A DNA stretch of 64,000 bases from Eutreptiella sp. 'Long Island Sound 2002' (Eukaryota; Euglenozoa; Euglenophyceae; Eutreptiales; Eutreptiaceae), in contig OZ038391.1 in assembly GCA_964036045.1 (NCBI GenBank), forward strand, positions 46,472,711-46,536,710, given 5' to 3'. Shown here one piece after another: positions 51,981-62,333 of the stretch (position 1 is its first letter; each line of letters opens with the position of its first letter). Under the pieces are notes generated by a model. That model was given only the letters and a program-made list of their open reading frames with translations. It was not told where the DNA came from and made no database searches. The translations under genes were made by a program, and so were the position numbers.

Positions 51981-52277
51981 GTTGGCTGACAAGACGAGAG
52001 TGCCGCTGGTGAAGCGAGTGTATGCGCTGGAGGTGAGAGATGGGACTTGAGGCTAAGTGTCATTTGGAGGAGGTATGCGGTTGATGATGTGAGGATGTAG
52101 TGGTTGAGGCGGAAAGTGTTGAAGTTGTATGGCTGAAGTTTTGGTGGGGGGTGTCGGTTTTGTGGTAGGGCGTTTAGAGTGAGGTTGTTTGTTGGTTGGT
52201 TCCTTGTTGATAGGGGATGGAAAGTGCAGTGGGTGGGGAGCGGTGGATGATGTACTGTAAATGGAAAAAGATTCGTT

Positions 52278-53954
52278 TCAGGGGTTGGAGGTGGCCGTCG
52301 GAGATAACTGATGAAGGTTAGAGATGGGGTTGTCGATGAGCCATTGTTTGGTTTCGTTGAGGAGGGTGGTGAGAGGCTTTTGTCGATGTTTTAGGGCTTG
52401 ACGAAGAGATTTGATGTTGCAGTAGTAGGTTGTGTTTGGTGGGGGTGTGCGTAATTGATTGCTGAGTGTGTTGGGTATGAGGGTGCGAATGAAGTTGCGG
52501 CGGTTGCCTTTGGAAGCGGTGGCCCACCAAGTGATGATGGTGTTGTGCAAGTGCCCACTCCAAGTGTTGAAGAACCTTTTCCGTATTGCGTTAGTGGTGT
52601 GGCATTCGGTGATGAAGGTAATTGGGTCTAGGGGGTGGTGATGGTTACAAAGAGGGCAAAGGTAGGTGTTGAGGATGAAGTGGGGTTGGTAGCCCTTGCA
52701 AGAGAAGAGGCCATTCACCCACTTAAAGGTGAAAGTGGAGAACCACGTGGGTTCGAGAAAGAAGTGATTACTAAGGGATAGGTGAATGTTGTTGTGTTGA
52801 TGGGTTGGAAGTTGATGTTTCATGAGTTTAGAGGTTACTTTGCCGGGGAGTGGAGTTTGGTTAATGGCCAATTGGGTGGAAGTTGTGGGGGAGAGAAGGT
52901 AATCGAAATGGGTGGTGCTCCATTTGGAGACACTGTCCGCCGCGTCATTGCCGGGGAAATCGGCATGTCCTTTGATCCAAGTGAATAGGATGGTGACGTG
53001 TTTTAGATATTGGAGAAGATGCCATATGAGGTTGTACCAAAGAGCAAAGGAGTTGTTGCTAGTGGTGAAGGGGGGAGAGTGAAAGTGAAGGAGGGTGTTT
53101 AGGGTGAGGCATGTGCTCAAGTTGTTGATGGCGAAGATGATCGGTTGGGGGAGGGTGGTGAGTTGAGGGTAGAGGAGGGAGATGATGATGGCATAGACTT
53201 CTGCTCGGTATGATCCTTTGAGGGGAGAGGGGGGGCTAATGATAGTGTGGTTGTTGGGTTGAAGGGAGATAATTGCGGCTGATCCGGAGGGGTTGGAAGA
53301 GTTGGGGTCGTCCGATCCGTCGATATAGATGATGGAGTAGGTGGTGTTCGATTGGAGAGCGTTGAGTAAGTCGTGACAGCCCCAATAATCCAGATGTGAA
53401 AAGTTGGGAAGGGGAATATTATGGTTGGATTTGAGCTGGAAATAATATGTGGTTGATAGGGTGGTGGTATGTGGGATGGGGAAGTCGTGTAGTGTGGTTG
53501 GGCATATTGGATGTGTGGGGGTAGTAATAAAGGAAGAGAGTTCGTTGCCTTTTTGAGTGATGAAGGAGAAGTGGTGGGTGTCGTGAAGGTGGAAGGTGTT
53601 GTCGGAGAATTGGACTGATGTGGAGTGGAGATTGTGCTGGATGGTTGTGCCTGGGTACCAGAGATTTGAATTGTCGTTTTTGTGGTCAAGGAAGGCGACT
53701 TGGATGGCTGAGTTGAGTGGAAGCGATCGGACTTGGCAGGGGTTGTCGTGTGGAATGTTGTGTGTTTGGATGGAGAAGTGGTGGGTTGAAGTGATGAGCA
53801 TGTCTTGCAGGAGGTTAGAAGCTAGGCCGCGGTGAAAAAGGGTGTTGGATAGAGTGATTGGATGCGGGGGGACCTTCGTTTGATGTGTAACGAAGGAAGT
53901 GGTTGTTGGCTTGAGTGTGGGTAACGTGAGATATTTTGGTGATGCCAAGACCAA
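52278..53954 (-). CDS. L2 RNase H ORF
   Basis: 558 codons, overlapping the end of ORF2 by 140 nt in another frame, so expression would need frameshifting or reinitiation. RNase H signs: Asp in IIYIDGSDD, Glu in SYRAEVYAI, then FAINNLST where the family has Asp, and GNDAADSVSKW. A Cys/His cluster (CPLCNHHHPLDPITFITEC) follows. The third catalytic Asp appears as Asn, so activity is doubtful. The domain cleaves RNA in the hybrid during insertion. Confidence 0.8.
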   Translation of the reverse strand: MVLASPKYLTLPTLKPTTTSFVTHQTKVPPHPITLSNTLFHRGLASNLLQDMLITSTHHFSIQTHNIPHDNPCQVRSLPLNSAIQVAFLDHKNDNSNLWYPGTTIQHNLHSTSVQFSDNTFHLHDTHHFSFITQKGNELSSFITTPTHPICPTTLHDFPIPHTTTLSTTYYFQLKSNHNIPLPNFSHLDYWGCHDLLNALQSNTTYSIIYIDGSDDPNSSNPSGSAAIISLQPNNHTIISPPSPLKGSYRAEVYAIIISLLYPQLTTLPQPIIFAINNLSTCLTLNTLLHFHSPPFTTSNNSFALWYNLIWHLLQYLKHVTILFTWIKGHADFPGNDAADSVSKWSTTHFDYLLSPTTSTQLAINQTPLPGKVTSKLMKHQLPTHQHNNIHLSLSNHFFLEPTWFSTFTFKWVNGLFSCKGYQPHFILNTYLCPLCNHHHPLDPITFITECHTTNAIRKRFFNTWSGHLHNTIITWWATASKGNRRNFIRTLIPNTLSNQLRTPPPNTTYYCNIKSLRQALKHRQKPLTTLLNETKQWLIDNPISNLHQLSPTATSNP

Positions 53955-56628
53955 GAGTGTGGCGAGGAGAATATTTGGTTTTGTTGGGAGTGCGGAGTGA
54001 GAATTTGCCTTGGGATGCTATGTTGACCCAAATGGAGTGGTCAAGTGTGTCAAGAAGTTTGTTGGGGAGGGAATTGTAGATGAGGCGGTAGGCAAGGATA
54101 GGAATAAGTTGAATGTTGGAGAGTTTGATGAGTTCGGTGTGTGATAGGGATACAGGAAGGAGGTTGCCGAAGAAGGAGTTGACGGGGTTTTTTAGGAGGA
54201 GGAACATTTGTTGATTTTGTTGAGAAGTGAAGAAGAAGACCCCTAAGTATTTGTAATATTGGCGTGGTTTGCCATGTTGATCGAAGGTGCTGAAGTGGGT
54301 GGTAGAGGAAATGCGGATGGTGAGGTGAGGAGCATTGTTGAGGGCGTGGAGTTCGGATTTGGTGGCGTTGAAGGAGAGGCCGTATTTTGGGCCTACGTTG
54401 AAGAGGAAGGGGAGTGTAGTGTGCAGAATTTTGGGGCAGGCAGTTTGTAGGGCAATGTCGTCAGCAAAGGAAAACAGAGCGGAGAAGGTGTGAGAAGGGA
54501 GCAAGGAAGAGAGGTTGCGGATTATGGGGTCAATGAAGAGATTGAAAAGAATCGGAGACATTGGGCATCCCTGGCGGAGTCCTCTGATAGTCATGGCGGC
54601 AAAGAGAGAGAAGTCGTTGACGGTGGGATAGTCAGCGGGATGAGAGTATAGGTTTTGGATGAGAGAAATAATGTGTTTGGGGAAGTTGTAGTTGTGTAGG
54701 ATTTGCCATAGGGCTTGGTGGGGGACGGAGTTGATGGCCTTGTTGAGGTCAAGGTAGAGGTGGTAGATGTCGGGGTGGAGGGAGATGTTGGAGATCATGG
54801 TGAATATGTTGTCTGTGGTGCGGTGATTGGCAATGCCACCGTATTGGGAGTGGTGGAGTAGGGTATATTTGGTGGCGTAGAAGGTCAGGGCGGTAGCGGC
54901 ATATGAGGCGAGTATTTTATAAATTGTTTGGAGAAGGGCTATGGGTCGATAATTGATAGGGTTGTGGGGGTCATGTTTTTTGTAGAGGAGGAAGATTCGA
55001 GCGGTGAGCCATTGTTTGGGAATGGGGTTGGTGATGAAGTGGGAGCATATGTGAAAGAGGAGAGATTTTACGTGTTTGGGAGCAAGGTGGAAGACGTATA
55101 GGCTGGTGTTGTCGAAGCCAGGGGCTTTGACTGGGTTAGAGTTTGAGAGCAAGGTGTTGAAGAAGGTTTCAGTGAATTTGGGGTGAGGAGGGTCCTGAGG
55201 GATTGAAGGAGAGAGCTCCATAAGGGAGTTGATAAGTTGGAGTTCTATCTGGAAGTCTGTGGGTCCTCCTAAAGCGGTGAGGCACTGGCCCATGAATTCG
55301 CAGAGGGAGTAGGGGTCGGAGATGAGGTTGTTGTTGGTATCGTATAGGGCCATGGGTGTGGTGGACCGGGGGGTTAAGATGTTATTGAGAGATTTTTGTA
55401 TTTTCCGTCCTTTAATGAGAGAGTGATGGAGACGTTTTTGGGATTGACGTTTTGTCTTTTCAGTCCATTTGTCCAGGGTGTGTTGAAGTGTCTTGGCTTG
55501 CTTGGAAGTTAAAGTGGTGGAGGGTTGGATGTTGTTGAGTTGGTGAGTGAAGGCCTTTTCGATTTTGGTAGGTTTGTGGGAATGATGCTGGTTGGTGACC
55601 AACTTGTAGAAGTTGACAAGAGAGCAGAGGACGTTGTTTGCAGTGTTGATTAATTCGTCGATGGGAGAGTTTAGAATGGAGGTCATGTTATTTTGGGTCC
55701 ATGTGTCCAGGGAGTGGAGGCGTTGGAGAAATTTGTTGTGTTCTTCCTTGTTAAGTTTTCTGTAGTAGATGTCTGCGTGGGGAATGTCGTAGATGTTTAA
55801 TGGATTGGTAGGTATGTTAATGGTGGAGGTGACGGGGTAGTGATCGGAGTTATGAATGGTGGTGTTGATAAAGGTGTTTTGTGGATTGAAGATGGAAATG
55901 AAGGAGGTAGAAGCGATAATGAGATTGATGCGAGATTGGGAGTCGGGTAGGCGTTTGTTACGGGGTCTTGTCCATTGGCGGAGATGGGGGTTTTGGGACC
56001 GAAAAAGGTCATGTAGCTGGGGGGTAGTGTCTGGGTTTGGGGGGTGTAGTTGATCATAGAGCCAAGGCCAAGATTTTGGATGTTTGATGTTGTCGGTGTC
56101 TAAGTGTGGTTGTAGGTGAGTGTTCATGTCTCCAATGAGGAGGTGAATTGGTTCCTTTTGCTGGAGAGTGGTGATGACGTGGGCGAGGCGTTGTTGATGT
56201 GATTGGATGTGGGTTTTGTAAATATTGAAGATGCGAAATGTGGGGTATCCCGGTAGGGTGATGTCTATGGTAGTGAGACAACCGTGAATGTTAGTGTGGT
56301 GGGTTTTGCGGCAAAAGGGAGCGAGGTGTTTGTGGACGATAATGGCAGTGCCATTTGTCTTGTCGGGGGCATAGTTTTTGAAGGTGGTGAGGCCAAGGGA
56401 GTTGTCAAGGGTAATGCTGGAGGGAATTTCTTGAAGGCAGAGAATGTCTGTTCCTTTGTTAAAGTGGTGGAGGACGGTGGCTTGGATGTCGTGCATGTTT
56501 TTGGCAGTGTTATGAGTTGTTATCTGTAATGTGGTTTTGGAGAGTATTGGGTGATGGTGTTTGGTGGTGTTCGGATGGTGAGGAAGAAAAATGAAGGGGG
56601 GTTTCGGTGGTGTTGTTGTTGTCACCAT
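53815..56628 (-). CDS. L2 ORF2: APE-type endonuclease and reverse transcriptase
   Basis: 937 codons with no stop. The N-terminal endonuclease has ILCLQEIPS, LIGDMNTHL, SQSRINLI (Asn where Asp is usual) and NSDHYPV. RT motifs run in order: INYRPIALLQ, YLDLNKAIN (catalytic Asp 627; the second motif Asp is Asn), GLRQGCPMSPILF, FADD (Asp 723-724) and YKYLGVFF. It nicks target DNA and primes reverse transcription from the nick. The ATG overlaps the stop of the preceding ORF as TAATG, a layout that allows stop-restart translation. His/Thr/Asn richness follows from the AT-rich codons. Confidence 0.9.
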   Translation of the reverse strand: MVTTTTPPKPPFIFLPHHPNTTKHHHPILSKTTLQITTHNTAKNMHDIQATVLHHFNKGTDILCLQEIPSSITLDNSLGLTTFKNYAPDKTNGTAIIVHKHLAPFCRKTHHTNIHGCLTTIDITLPGYPTFRIFNIYKTHIQSHQQRLAHVITTLQQKEPIHLLIGDMNTHLQPHLDTDNIKHPKSWPWLYDQLHPPNPDTTPQLHDLFRSQNPHLRQWTRPRNKRLPDSQSRINLIIASTSFISIFNPQNTFINTTIHNSDHYPVTSTINIPTNPLNIYDIPHADIYYRKLNKEEHNKFLQRLHSLDTWTQNNMTSILNSPIDELINTANNVLCSLVNFYKLVTNQHHSHKPTKIEKAFTHQLNNIQPSTTLTSKQAKTLQHTLDKWTEKTKRQSQKRLHHSLIKGRKIQKSLNNILTPRSTTPMALYDTNNNLISDPYSLCEFMGQCLTALGGPTDFQIELQLINSLMELSPSIPQDPPHPKFTETFFNTLLSNSNPVKAPGFDNTSLYVFHLAPKHVKSLLFHICSHFITNPIPKQWLTARIFLLYKKHDPHNPINYRPIALLQTIYKILASYAATALTFYATKYTLLHHSQYGGIANHRTTDNIFTMISNISLHPDIYHLYLDLNKAINSVPHQALWQILHNYNFPKHIISLIQNLYSHPADYPTVNDFSLFAAMTIRGLRQGCPMSPILFNLFIDPIIRNLSSLLPSHTFSALFSFADDIALQTACPKILHTTLPFLFNVGPKYGLSFNATKSELHALNNAPHLTIRISSTTHFSTFDQHGKPRQYYKYLGVFFFTSQQNQQMFLLLKNPVNSFFGNLLPVSLSHTELIKLSNIQLIPILAYRLIYNSLPNKLLDTLDHSIWVNIASQGKFSLRTPNKTKYSPRHTLGLGITKISHVTHTQANNHFLRYTSNEGPPASNHSIQHPFSPRPSF

Positions 56629-57548
56629 TAGGCTCGGTGTTGGGATCGCCGGTGATTGGGTAGAGGGGGTGCTGGTGGGGTAGTGGGAGTGTTAGTGATG
56701 TGATTGTGAGCGTGCATGTGTTCATGGTGTGAGGTCGAGTTGTTGGTGAACAGAAAAGGGAAAGAAATATCAATGTGGGGGACATAAATCCAAAATCCGT
56801 TAAAGTGTAAGAGTCTCCATGATGTCAAAGCGCTCGTGCTCGGGAGAGGAGGCATGGGAATAGGAGATCCGCCGTGTTTTGGGACCAAATGGATAGGGAT
56901 CAAATCGTGAGGGACAGAAATCCAAATTCCGTTAACGTGTGATAGTCTCCATGATGTCGAAGCGCTTGTGCTCGGGAGGGGAGGCATGCGAACAGGAGGT
57001 CCTCGGTTTTTTGGGACCAAATCGTTAGGGGTCAAATCATGAGGGACACAAATCCAAATTCCGTTAATGTGTGAGAGTCTCCTTGATGTCAAAACGCTCA
57101 TGATCGGGAGAGGAGGCATGGGAACAGGCAAACTCAATGATGTTGAAGCACTCGAAGATGTCATCGTAGTCCAGGCGAAAAGTGGAGCGGTGGTGGCGGA
57201 GTGGTGATCGATGAGTGTAGAATAAAGTGGAGTGATGATTTGTGTCGTGTGAATGTGTTGCAGGGTGCAAGGTGGTGTGTTAGTGTTTGTGTGGTGGTGA
57301 TGTGCAAGTGCGAGTGAAGGAGAACCTTGTCGTTCCGTAGAGAGCTTCTTTGATTGATTCATTCTTGGAAATTGATTTGTTCTTGGAAATTGAAATGGAT
57401 TGTTTACCTGAACATGCGGCCGGGAGGTTGGTGGGGAAAGAGAGTGACGGGAGTAGCTGTGAGAAAGATTGGAGGCGCGATGAGGGCAAAAAGCGAGTCG
57501 TGGCGAGCGTTGAAGAAGTTGGGAGTTGAACAACGGAAGCGAGTGCAA
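56628..57548 (-). CDS. L2 middle ORF with 44-residue repeats
   Basis: 306 codons ending in TAA, which shares one base with the ORF2 ATG. The central part holds almost three copies of a 44-residue unit (MPPLPSTSALTSWRLSH, then NGIWISVPHDL and LVPKHGG), encoded by a 131-132-bp DNA repeat. The period is a multiple of three in two of the steps and frame is kept, which hints at coding constraint. The N-terminal region is Ser/Arg-rich. No known domain. It might also be the last part of a spliced or frameshifted ORF1. Confidence 0.5.
   Translation of the reverse strand: MHSLPLFNSQLLQRSPRLAFCPHRASNLSHSYSRHSLSPPTSRPHVQVNNPFQFPRTNQFPRMNQSKKLSTERQGSPSLALAHHHHTNTNTPPCTLQHIHTTQIITPLYSTLIDHHSATTAPLFAWTTMTSSSASTSLSLPVPMPPLPIMSVLTSRRLSHINGIWICVPHDLTPNDLVPKNRGPPVRMPPLPSTSASTSWRLSHVNGIWISVPHDLIPIHLVPKHGGSPIPMPPLPSTSALTSWRLLHFNGFWIYVPHIDISFPFLFTNNSTSHHEHMHAHNHITNTPTTPPAPPLPNHRRSQHRA
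56775..57130 (-). repeat. ~131-bp tandem repeat in the L2 middle ORF
   Basis: AAATCCAAA recurs near 56786, 56917 and 57048, with GTCTCCATGATGTC and GGAGAGGAGGCATG in each unit. Confidence 0.88.
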
Positions 57549-57857
57549 AATTTGAATGACGGATGTTGTGAAACATACCCAGAATTGCAGAAACTAGAAT
57601 GAGAGCAGTGAAGGGGACGCTTTGATCGACGAACAATAAACGCATTTATGTCGATAAGAGATTCGATTAGAGTTGGTGGAAGTGGAGAGCTCAAAGCCGA
57701 TATCGCAATTAAGTGATGAGAGAAAGCATGGGTGTGGGGGAGTATGGGAGGGGAGAACCTGGTTGAAGTAGAGATTCGCGAATGGGTTCTGACATCGACA
57801 TGATAATCTTTGAGAAGGTGGAGAGAGAGATGCGTGGAGGAAAGGAAACCTGGGGTC
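57549..57857 (-). other. L2 interval between ORF1 and the middle ORF
   Basis: Several short overlapping ORFs occur, none convincing. It is likely untranslated or a continuation blurred by frameshifts. Confidence 0.4.
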
Positions 57858-60147
57858 TCACTTTCGCTTCGTGTATTTAGCATTGGAAGGTTTATTGGTG
57901 AGAAGTCGATTTTGATGACTCTTGGCACACAAGTCAGCTCCAAGCTGTTCAATGACAGACCATTCATGGATGTGCTCTTGGTCGGTGGTGAGGCGCTTGT
58001 TGTGATTTAGAGATTGTTTTTTTTGGAGATTGATGTTCTGACCTTGAGAAAAATTGATCCCTGTGATTTCTTGACCATGTGCAATGATTGGAGAGTCGTC
58101 GTTGGTATAGGTGATCTCGTAATGGAGTGATGTTCCAATTGACATGGACGAGAAGGAGTGGAATGATTTTTTCAATTTCGCCGAAGATAGCCGCTGCTTT
58201 GGCGAGGGAAATGTGGGTGGTTGCGGCTGGTGCCTCGGCGACCACGGCCTTGGAAGAGGTGAGGACGTGCTTTTTGGGTTGAGAGTTGGCTTGCTGAATG
58301 CGGGGGTTGGGAGTGTATTTCCCGTTGGGGTATAGCAAGACAAGACCCGCATCCCAAAGCAAGAGGTTCAACCAATGGATTCGGCCTATTTCTGAGTTGG
58401 TGGGAGAAGGGATGCATTCGGAGTCTACATGGAAGAGAATGGAATATTTGGTTCGGACTATCGCGAATTTCAAAAATTCATCAATTCTTGGGATGCTCGT
58501 TAGTTGGTTGAGGAGTTCAAGTGGTGGAGCGGCAGGGAGTCCTCTACGAAGCGTGGCAACAAAGGTTTTGGGGTGGGTGGCAAGATCAAAGGGGAATGCA
58601 ATGATTGTTGGTGATTGAGATGTGAGAGGGTGTTGTTGTTGGAGTGTGGTTGCTAGTTCTTCGACCTCTTCCGTGTGACCATCTATGTCGAAACGGAAGT
58701 ACTCGTGGTCTTTGTCACCTTGAGGGTGTTTGGAGATGGGGGAAGGGCCTTTGTGGAAAGCCGCTCGTTGAAAATCAGCCGTTGAGGAGGCAATTGAGGC
58801 CTTTTCATGCATTTTGCCTTGAAGCGATCTATTGATGAAATCGTAGGCACGTTCCCGTCTACCATCGTTGAGTTGCTTTTTCAAGATGTCAACTCTTAAT
58901 CGGGTGGTGGCGGGGTCCTTTTGGGAGCGTGGTGGTGGTTGGTAAGAGTATGTTCTGGATGTGTCAATGGTTATGATCATCATGCCGGTGGTGTTGTTGA
59001 ATGTGACTTGTTTTAGGGGAGTTGAAGAAAAGATGTTGTTGTTGTCATGAACGAAAGGTTTGTAAGTGTTGATGTAGAAAATGTTGTCTAGGTATCTTAT
59101 GAACGTTTGAAAAATTGGGCGGTAGACCCATATGATGGTGTCGGCGGGGGAGAGCCTTGCGTCGAGTACCGGAAGAAAGATTTTTCCTTTCAAGAAAATT
59201 TGTTTGGAGGCGAGGTCGTGGACGGATTCAAAGAGGGTGAGGACATGGTTGTAGGTATTGTGTTCGGCGTCTTGATCAAAAATGTCGGTGCAAATTGGGT
59301 TGGCAAGAAAAGTGCGTGTGGCGGATGTGGATAGGACAAGAGAGAGGTTGTCTTGGTCAAAAGCATCACCGCAAGAGATGTATTTGGCGTGTTGGAGAGC
59401 CTCTTTTTGTTTTGTGGTCGAAGTGGAGAGGAGGGGGGTGTAGGAATCTCCAAAAATATGTTGTGTGTTGCTCATAAAAATGCCGCCTTCAAAGCCTTCG
59501 GAACATTTCCACTCTTCGGCTATGATTTCCGGGGGAAGGGAGTGTTGGCGAGAAGAAAAGGCTTGTGTGTTGCCTTGCGGTGAAAAGTCGAAAATTTGGC
59601 GAGCCTTGTTTGAGTCTAGTAGTTTGCGACGTGAGGTTTTGTCGGTGAGGATTTTGGATGAGGGAGTGGAGTATTTACCTTTTGGTGTTGAATCTTTAGG
59701 TGGGTTAAGGGTGGGAGCAAGAGAGGAACTGGATGAGGGCGATGAGTGAGAAGGTTGGGATTGGGTTGAGCTTGAAGGAATATCCTGAGAGTTTGAAGGC
59801 CCACTATTACTTGGAGTCTTTTGCTTTCCATTCGGAGATGGTCTTTGAGAACGTTGGGGAGTTCGATGTTTGTTCGGAGTTGTCGGATTTCCCTCTCATT
59901 CTTGCGATTTCTTGGTTTTATTGGGGCTTTGTTGATCTCGTTCATCTTCTTTGGAAGGTTGTTGTTCATTGACACGTTCCATTTCATTTTGAAATTGACC
60001 TTGGCTTCGTCGTCTTTCGTTTAACTGCTGATTACGTCGGACTTGGCCAATTTCGTTGCTTGTCTTCACCTCATTTTCGATGCGGTCAATGCAGTCTTTA
60101 ACATGGCCGCTCGCTTTAAGTCCTGCTCGTTCTTTTCCTTTGCCCAT
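57858..60147 (-). pseudogene. L2 ORF1
   Basis: It starts at ATG 60147 (MGKGKERAGLKASGH). The first ~83 residues are highly charged (Lys/Glu/Arg/Gln), then TGA at 59896-59898 interrupts (SQE-stop-EGN). The same frame continues as a Ser/Pro/Thr-rich stretch and a ~400-residue ordered region (SNTQHIFGDSYTP, LSLVLSTSATRTFLANP) to about 58160. There the protein-like reading moves to another frame (SIGTSLHYEITYTNDDSP) and ends at 57858. No zinc knuckle or RRM is visible. ORF1 proteins usually bind element RNA. One nonsense codon and one frameshift make this copy defective. Confidence 0.65.
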
Positions 60148-60402
60148 GCTGATTGAATATGATCACGGATGATATTGGGATTCACAGATGACTTGAAACG
60201 CGTCGTCTGATATATGACTGTGGAGTTCGGATCTCGGCGAAATCGACAGATGATAAATCGGTGATCAGCGTGGTCAGCAGTTCATGCAGGAAATGATGAA
60301 GGTGAAAGCAAATTTCAGAAATTTATAGAAAAGTGGCTTTTCGTAATTCTGAGCAGAAGGCTACCCGCACACCTTCGCTAGGAATCGCCACACGCAGATC
60401 GT
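60148..60402 (-). other. L2 5' UTR
   Basis: About 255 nt between the right duplication and the ORF1 ATG. An internal promoter is expected for LINEs but none is identified. Confidence 0.6.
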
Positions 60403-60421
60403 TTCGTTTGGATGACATGTT
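60403..60421. repeat. 19-bp target duplication of L2, right copy
   Basis: Identical to 50825-50843. Confidence 0.95.
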
Positions 60422-62333
60422 GGTGGTTGGGTAGCAGGAGTTGTAGGTGGTTGCATATGCGGGTCCCCACCTTGGTGGGGAGACCCCGCTGGTGAAGTAT
60501 GTACTGGGGGCAGGTGTTGCGATGGTACTGGGCCTCTCGCAGTGTCAGCGTGAAGACTTCCCTCACCTCCGGCTCATGATTGTGCATGAGACGGTGCAGG
60601 TGGTTCGCGGTGTGAGCTGTGTACGCGTTGTTGACGAGGTGATCGGTGTTGTCCCCGTAGTATGGTGGCGACGCCACGCGTACCGCCGCGGGTAGTGACG
60701 TGGACCGGTGGCCGTGGATGGTCCACGCTCGCCGTTCCGTCGTAGTGGCCGCCTGTAGCATGTGATGGGGGTGCGTTAGGTGCAAGGCCTGGAACCCTAA
60801 GGCTGCGTTGAGCAAGGCTTGTAGGAAGTACGCCAGGGCCTGGGTGGAGAGTGCCACGATGCGCGCTATGACTAGCGTCCGCGTCAGCTGCCGTATCAGG
60901 TTTGGTGGTAGGGTGACCCCGCTGGCGGTGGCCCCTTGTTGGACTCCTAGGTAGGTGGCCGTGCTTACTGGGTTCATGGGCAGGTCCCCGGGGCGGAGGG
61001 GCGGCGGTGGTGCGTTGTGCACCATAGTGGCAGATTTGATGTTGTGCACCAGTAGCTGGTTGCTCTCCAGATAGGTGGTGACAGCGTGGAGTACTTTGGT
61101 GGCCCTGGTGGTGTCCGGGGTAGTCGACAGGGGTTGACGGGCGGTGGCGGTCACCACTGCCATGTCGTCCGCAAATGCCAGGAGCGTGGTCCGTAGGGGG
61201 TATGGTGCCACGTCCGGGTATGTGCGCCGGATGTAAAATGCCAGCGGGAGGGTGACGAGTAGGAAGAGGAATGGGCCTTTCGCACCCCCTTGCGGGACTC
61301 CACTGGCGGGTTGGACCCATGGGATGGTGCCCACATCGGTTTTCACTGCATACATGCGGGTGGCGAGGTACGCTTGTAGGGAACCCTGGAAGGGGAGTCC
61401 CGTGTGTTTCCAGACAGCCTGTAGGAGGCGGTGCGGGGTGTTGGGGAAGGCCCCCTTGAAATCCAGGGAAGTGATGATGAGGCTGATCAGGTCCATGTCT
61501 GCCACGGCGTCTTGCATGAATATTGCCTCTAACGGCAACCTACCTGGTATGGCTCCCCACATTGTGGGCGGTATAGCTCGGTACACTGCCGGGGCCACCC
61601 ATTTGAGGATGAGCATCCATATGAGTTTGGCTTCCGTGGTGGTGCATACTATGGGTCTCCAGTTGTCTGGGCTCGCCCGGTCGCCTTTCTTATACAGCGG
61701 GTGTATCAGGCTCGCCCAGTCGGGTGGTACGTCTGTTTTCCCGATGGCGATATCCCACAGGCGCGCGGCCAAGTGTCTCTTCAGGTTTAGTGGGAGCCTG
61801 CGGTAGAGTTCCGCCGGGTGTCCGTCCACCCCCGGGGTTTTTTTCGGTTGTAGTTTGTACAGCACTTCATCGAGTTCCCGAATGGTGAACGGGGCTCGGT
61901 GCATCCCTCGTCGCTGTGTTCGGTTGTAGAGTTTCGGCAAGTGCGATATCAATTCCTCCTTGTACGCGGATAATTCACCGTCCTCGGTGTTGTGTTGGCG
62001 TTGGAAGCTGTTGAGGACTTCCTCCAGGACCACTTTGCGATCGTTGGTCACTGTGCCGTCTTGCAGGCGTACCGCCTTGATGCCTTGGTTGCCTGTTTCT
62101 CCCAGGACTTTGTCCACATGTTTTAAGTACTTGTAGGATTGGGGTTTTTGAAAGTAGCGTTGCTGTTCTTGTGCCAGCTCCTTTGCCCGGCGGACGTGCC
62201 ACTCGCTGAGTTGCCGGCGTGTGGTGTCCAGCCGTGCGGCAATGTCCTGGGTATCATGCTGGGCTCGCGGGTCATGAGAGTGCACTGCTGTACGTAGTGC
62301 CCGCTTGTCGCGCCATATGGCTGTAACCAGGGA
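60422..62333 (-). CDS. Host LINE reverse transcriptase
   Basis: 635 codons open from Met 62285. RT motifs: KTPGVDGHPAELYR, NWRPIVCTT, LDFKGAFPNTPH (catalytic Asp), GVPQGGAKGP, LAFADDMAVV (Asp 373-374) and TATYLGVQQG. It copies the element RNA at the nicked target. An in-frame TGA at 62334 separates it from the endonuclease and fits an original CGA. The ORF is cut at codon HVIQT by L2 and resumes at 50843. Confidence 0.9.

Larger units (their letters stand above)
50852..52277 (-). other. L2 3' UTR
   Basis: It holds no - strand ORF consistent with the element. It contains a degenerate minisatellite (51457-51980), a TGGTGCAGTG doublet near 51389, and a short opposite-strand ORF (50900-51085). 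Confidence 0.7.
50844..60402 (-). mobile_element. L2: 9.6-kb non-LTR retrotransposon inserted in the host LINE
   Basis: On the - strand it reads 5' UTR, ORF1, repeat-bearing ORF, ORF2 (APE-RT), overlapping RNase H ORF, 3' UTR, poly-A. The poly-A appears as T's at 50842-50851, next to the left copy of a perfect 19-bp duplication. Base composition is clearly AT-richer than the interrupted LINE. Length and intact ends indicate a full-length insertion. Confidence 0.92.
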
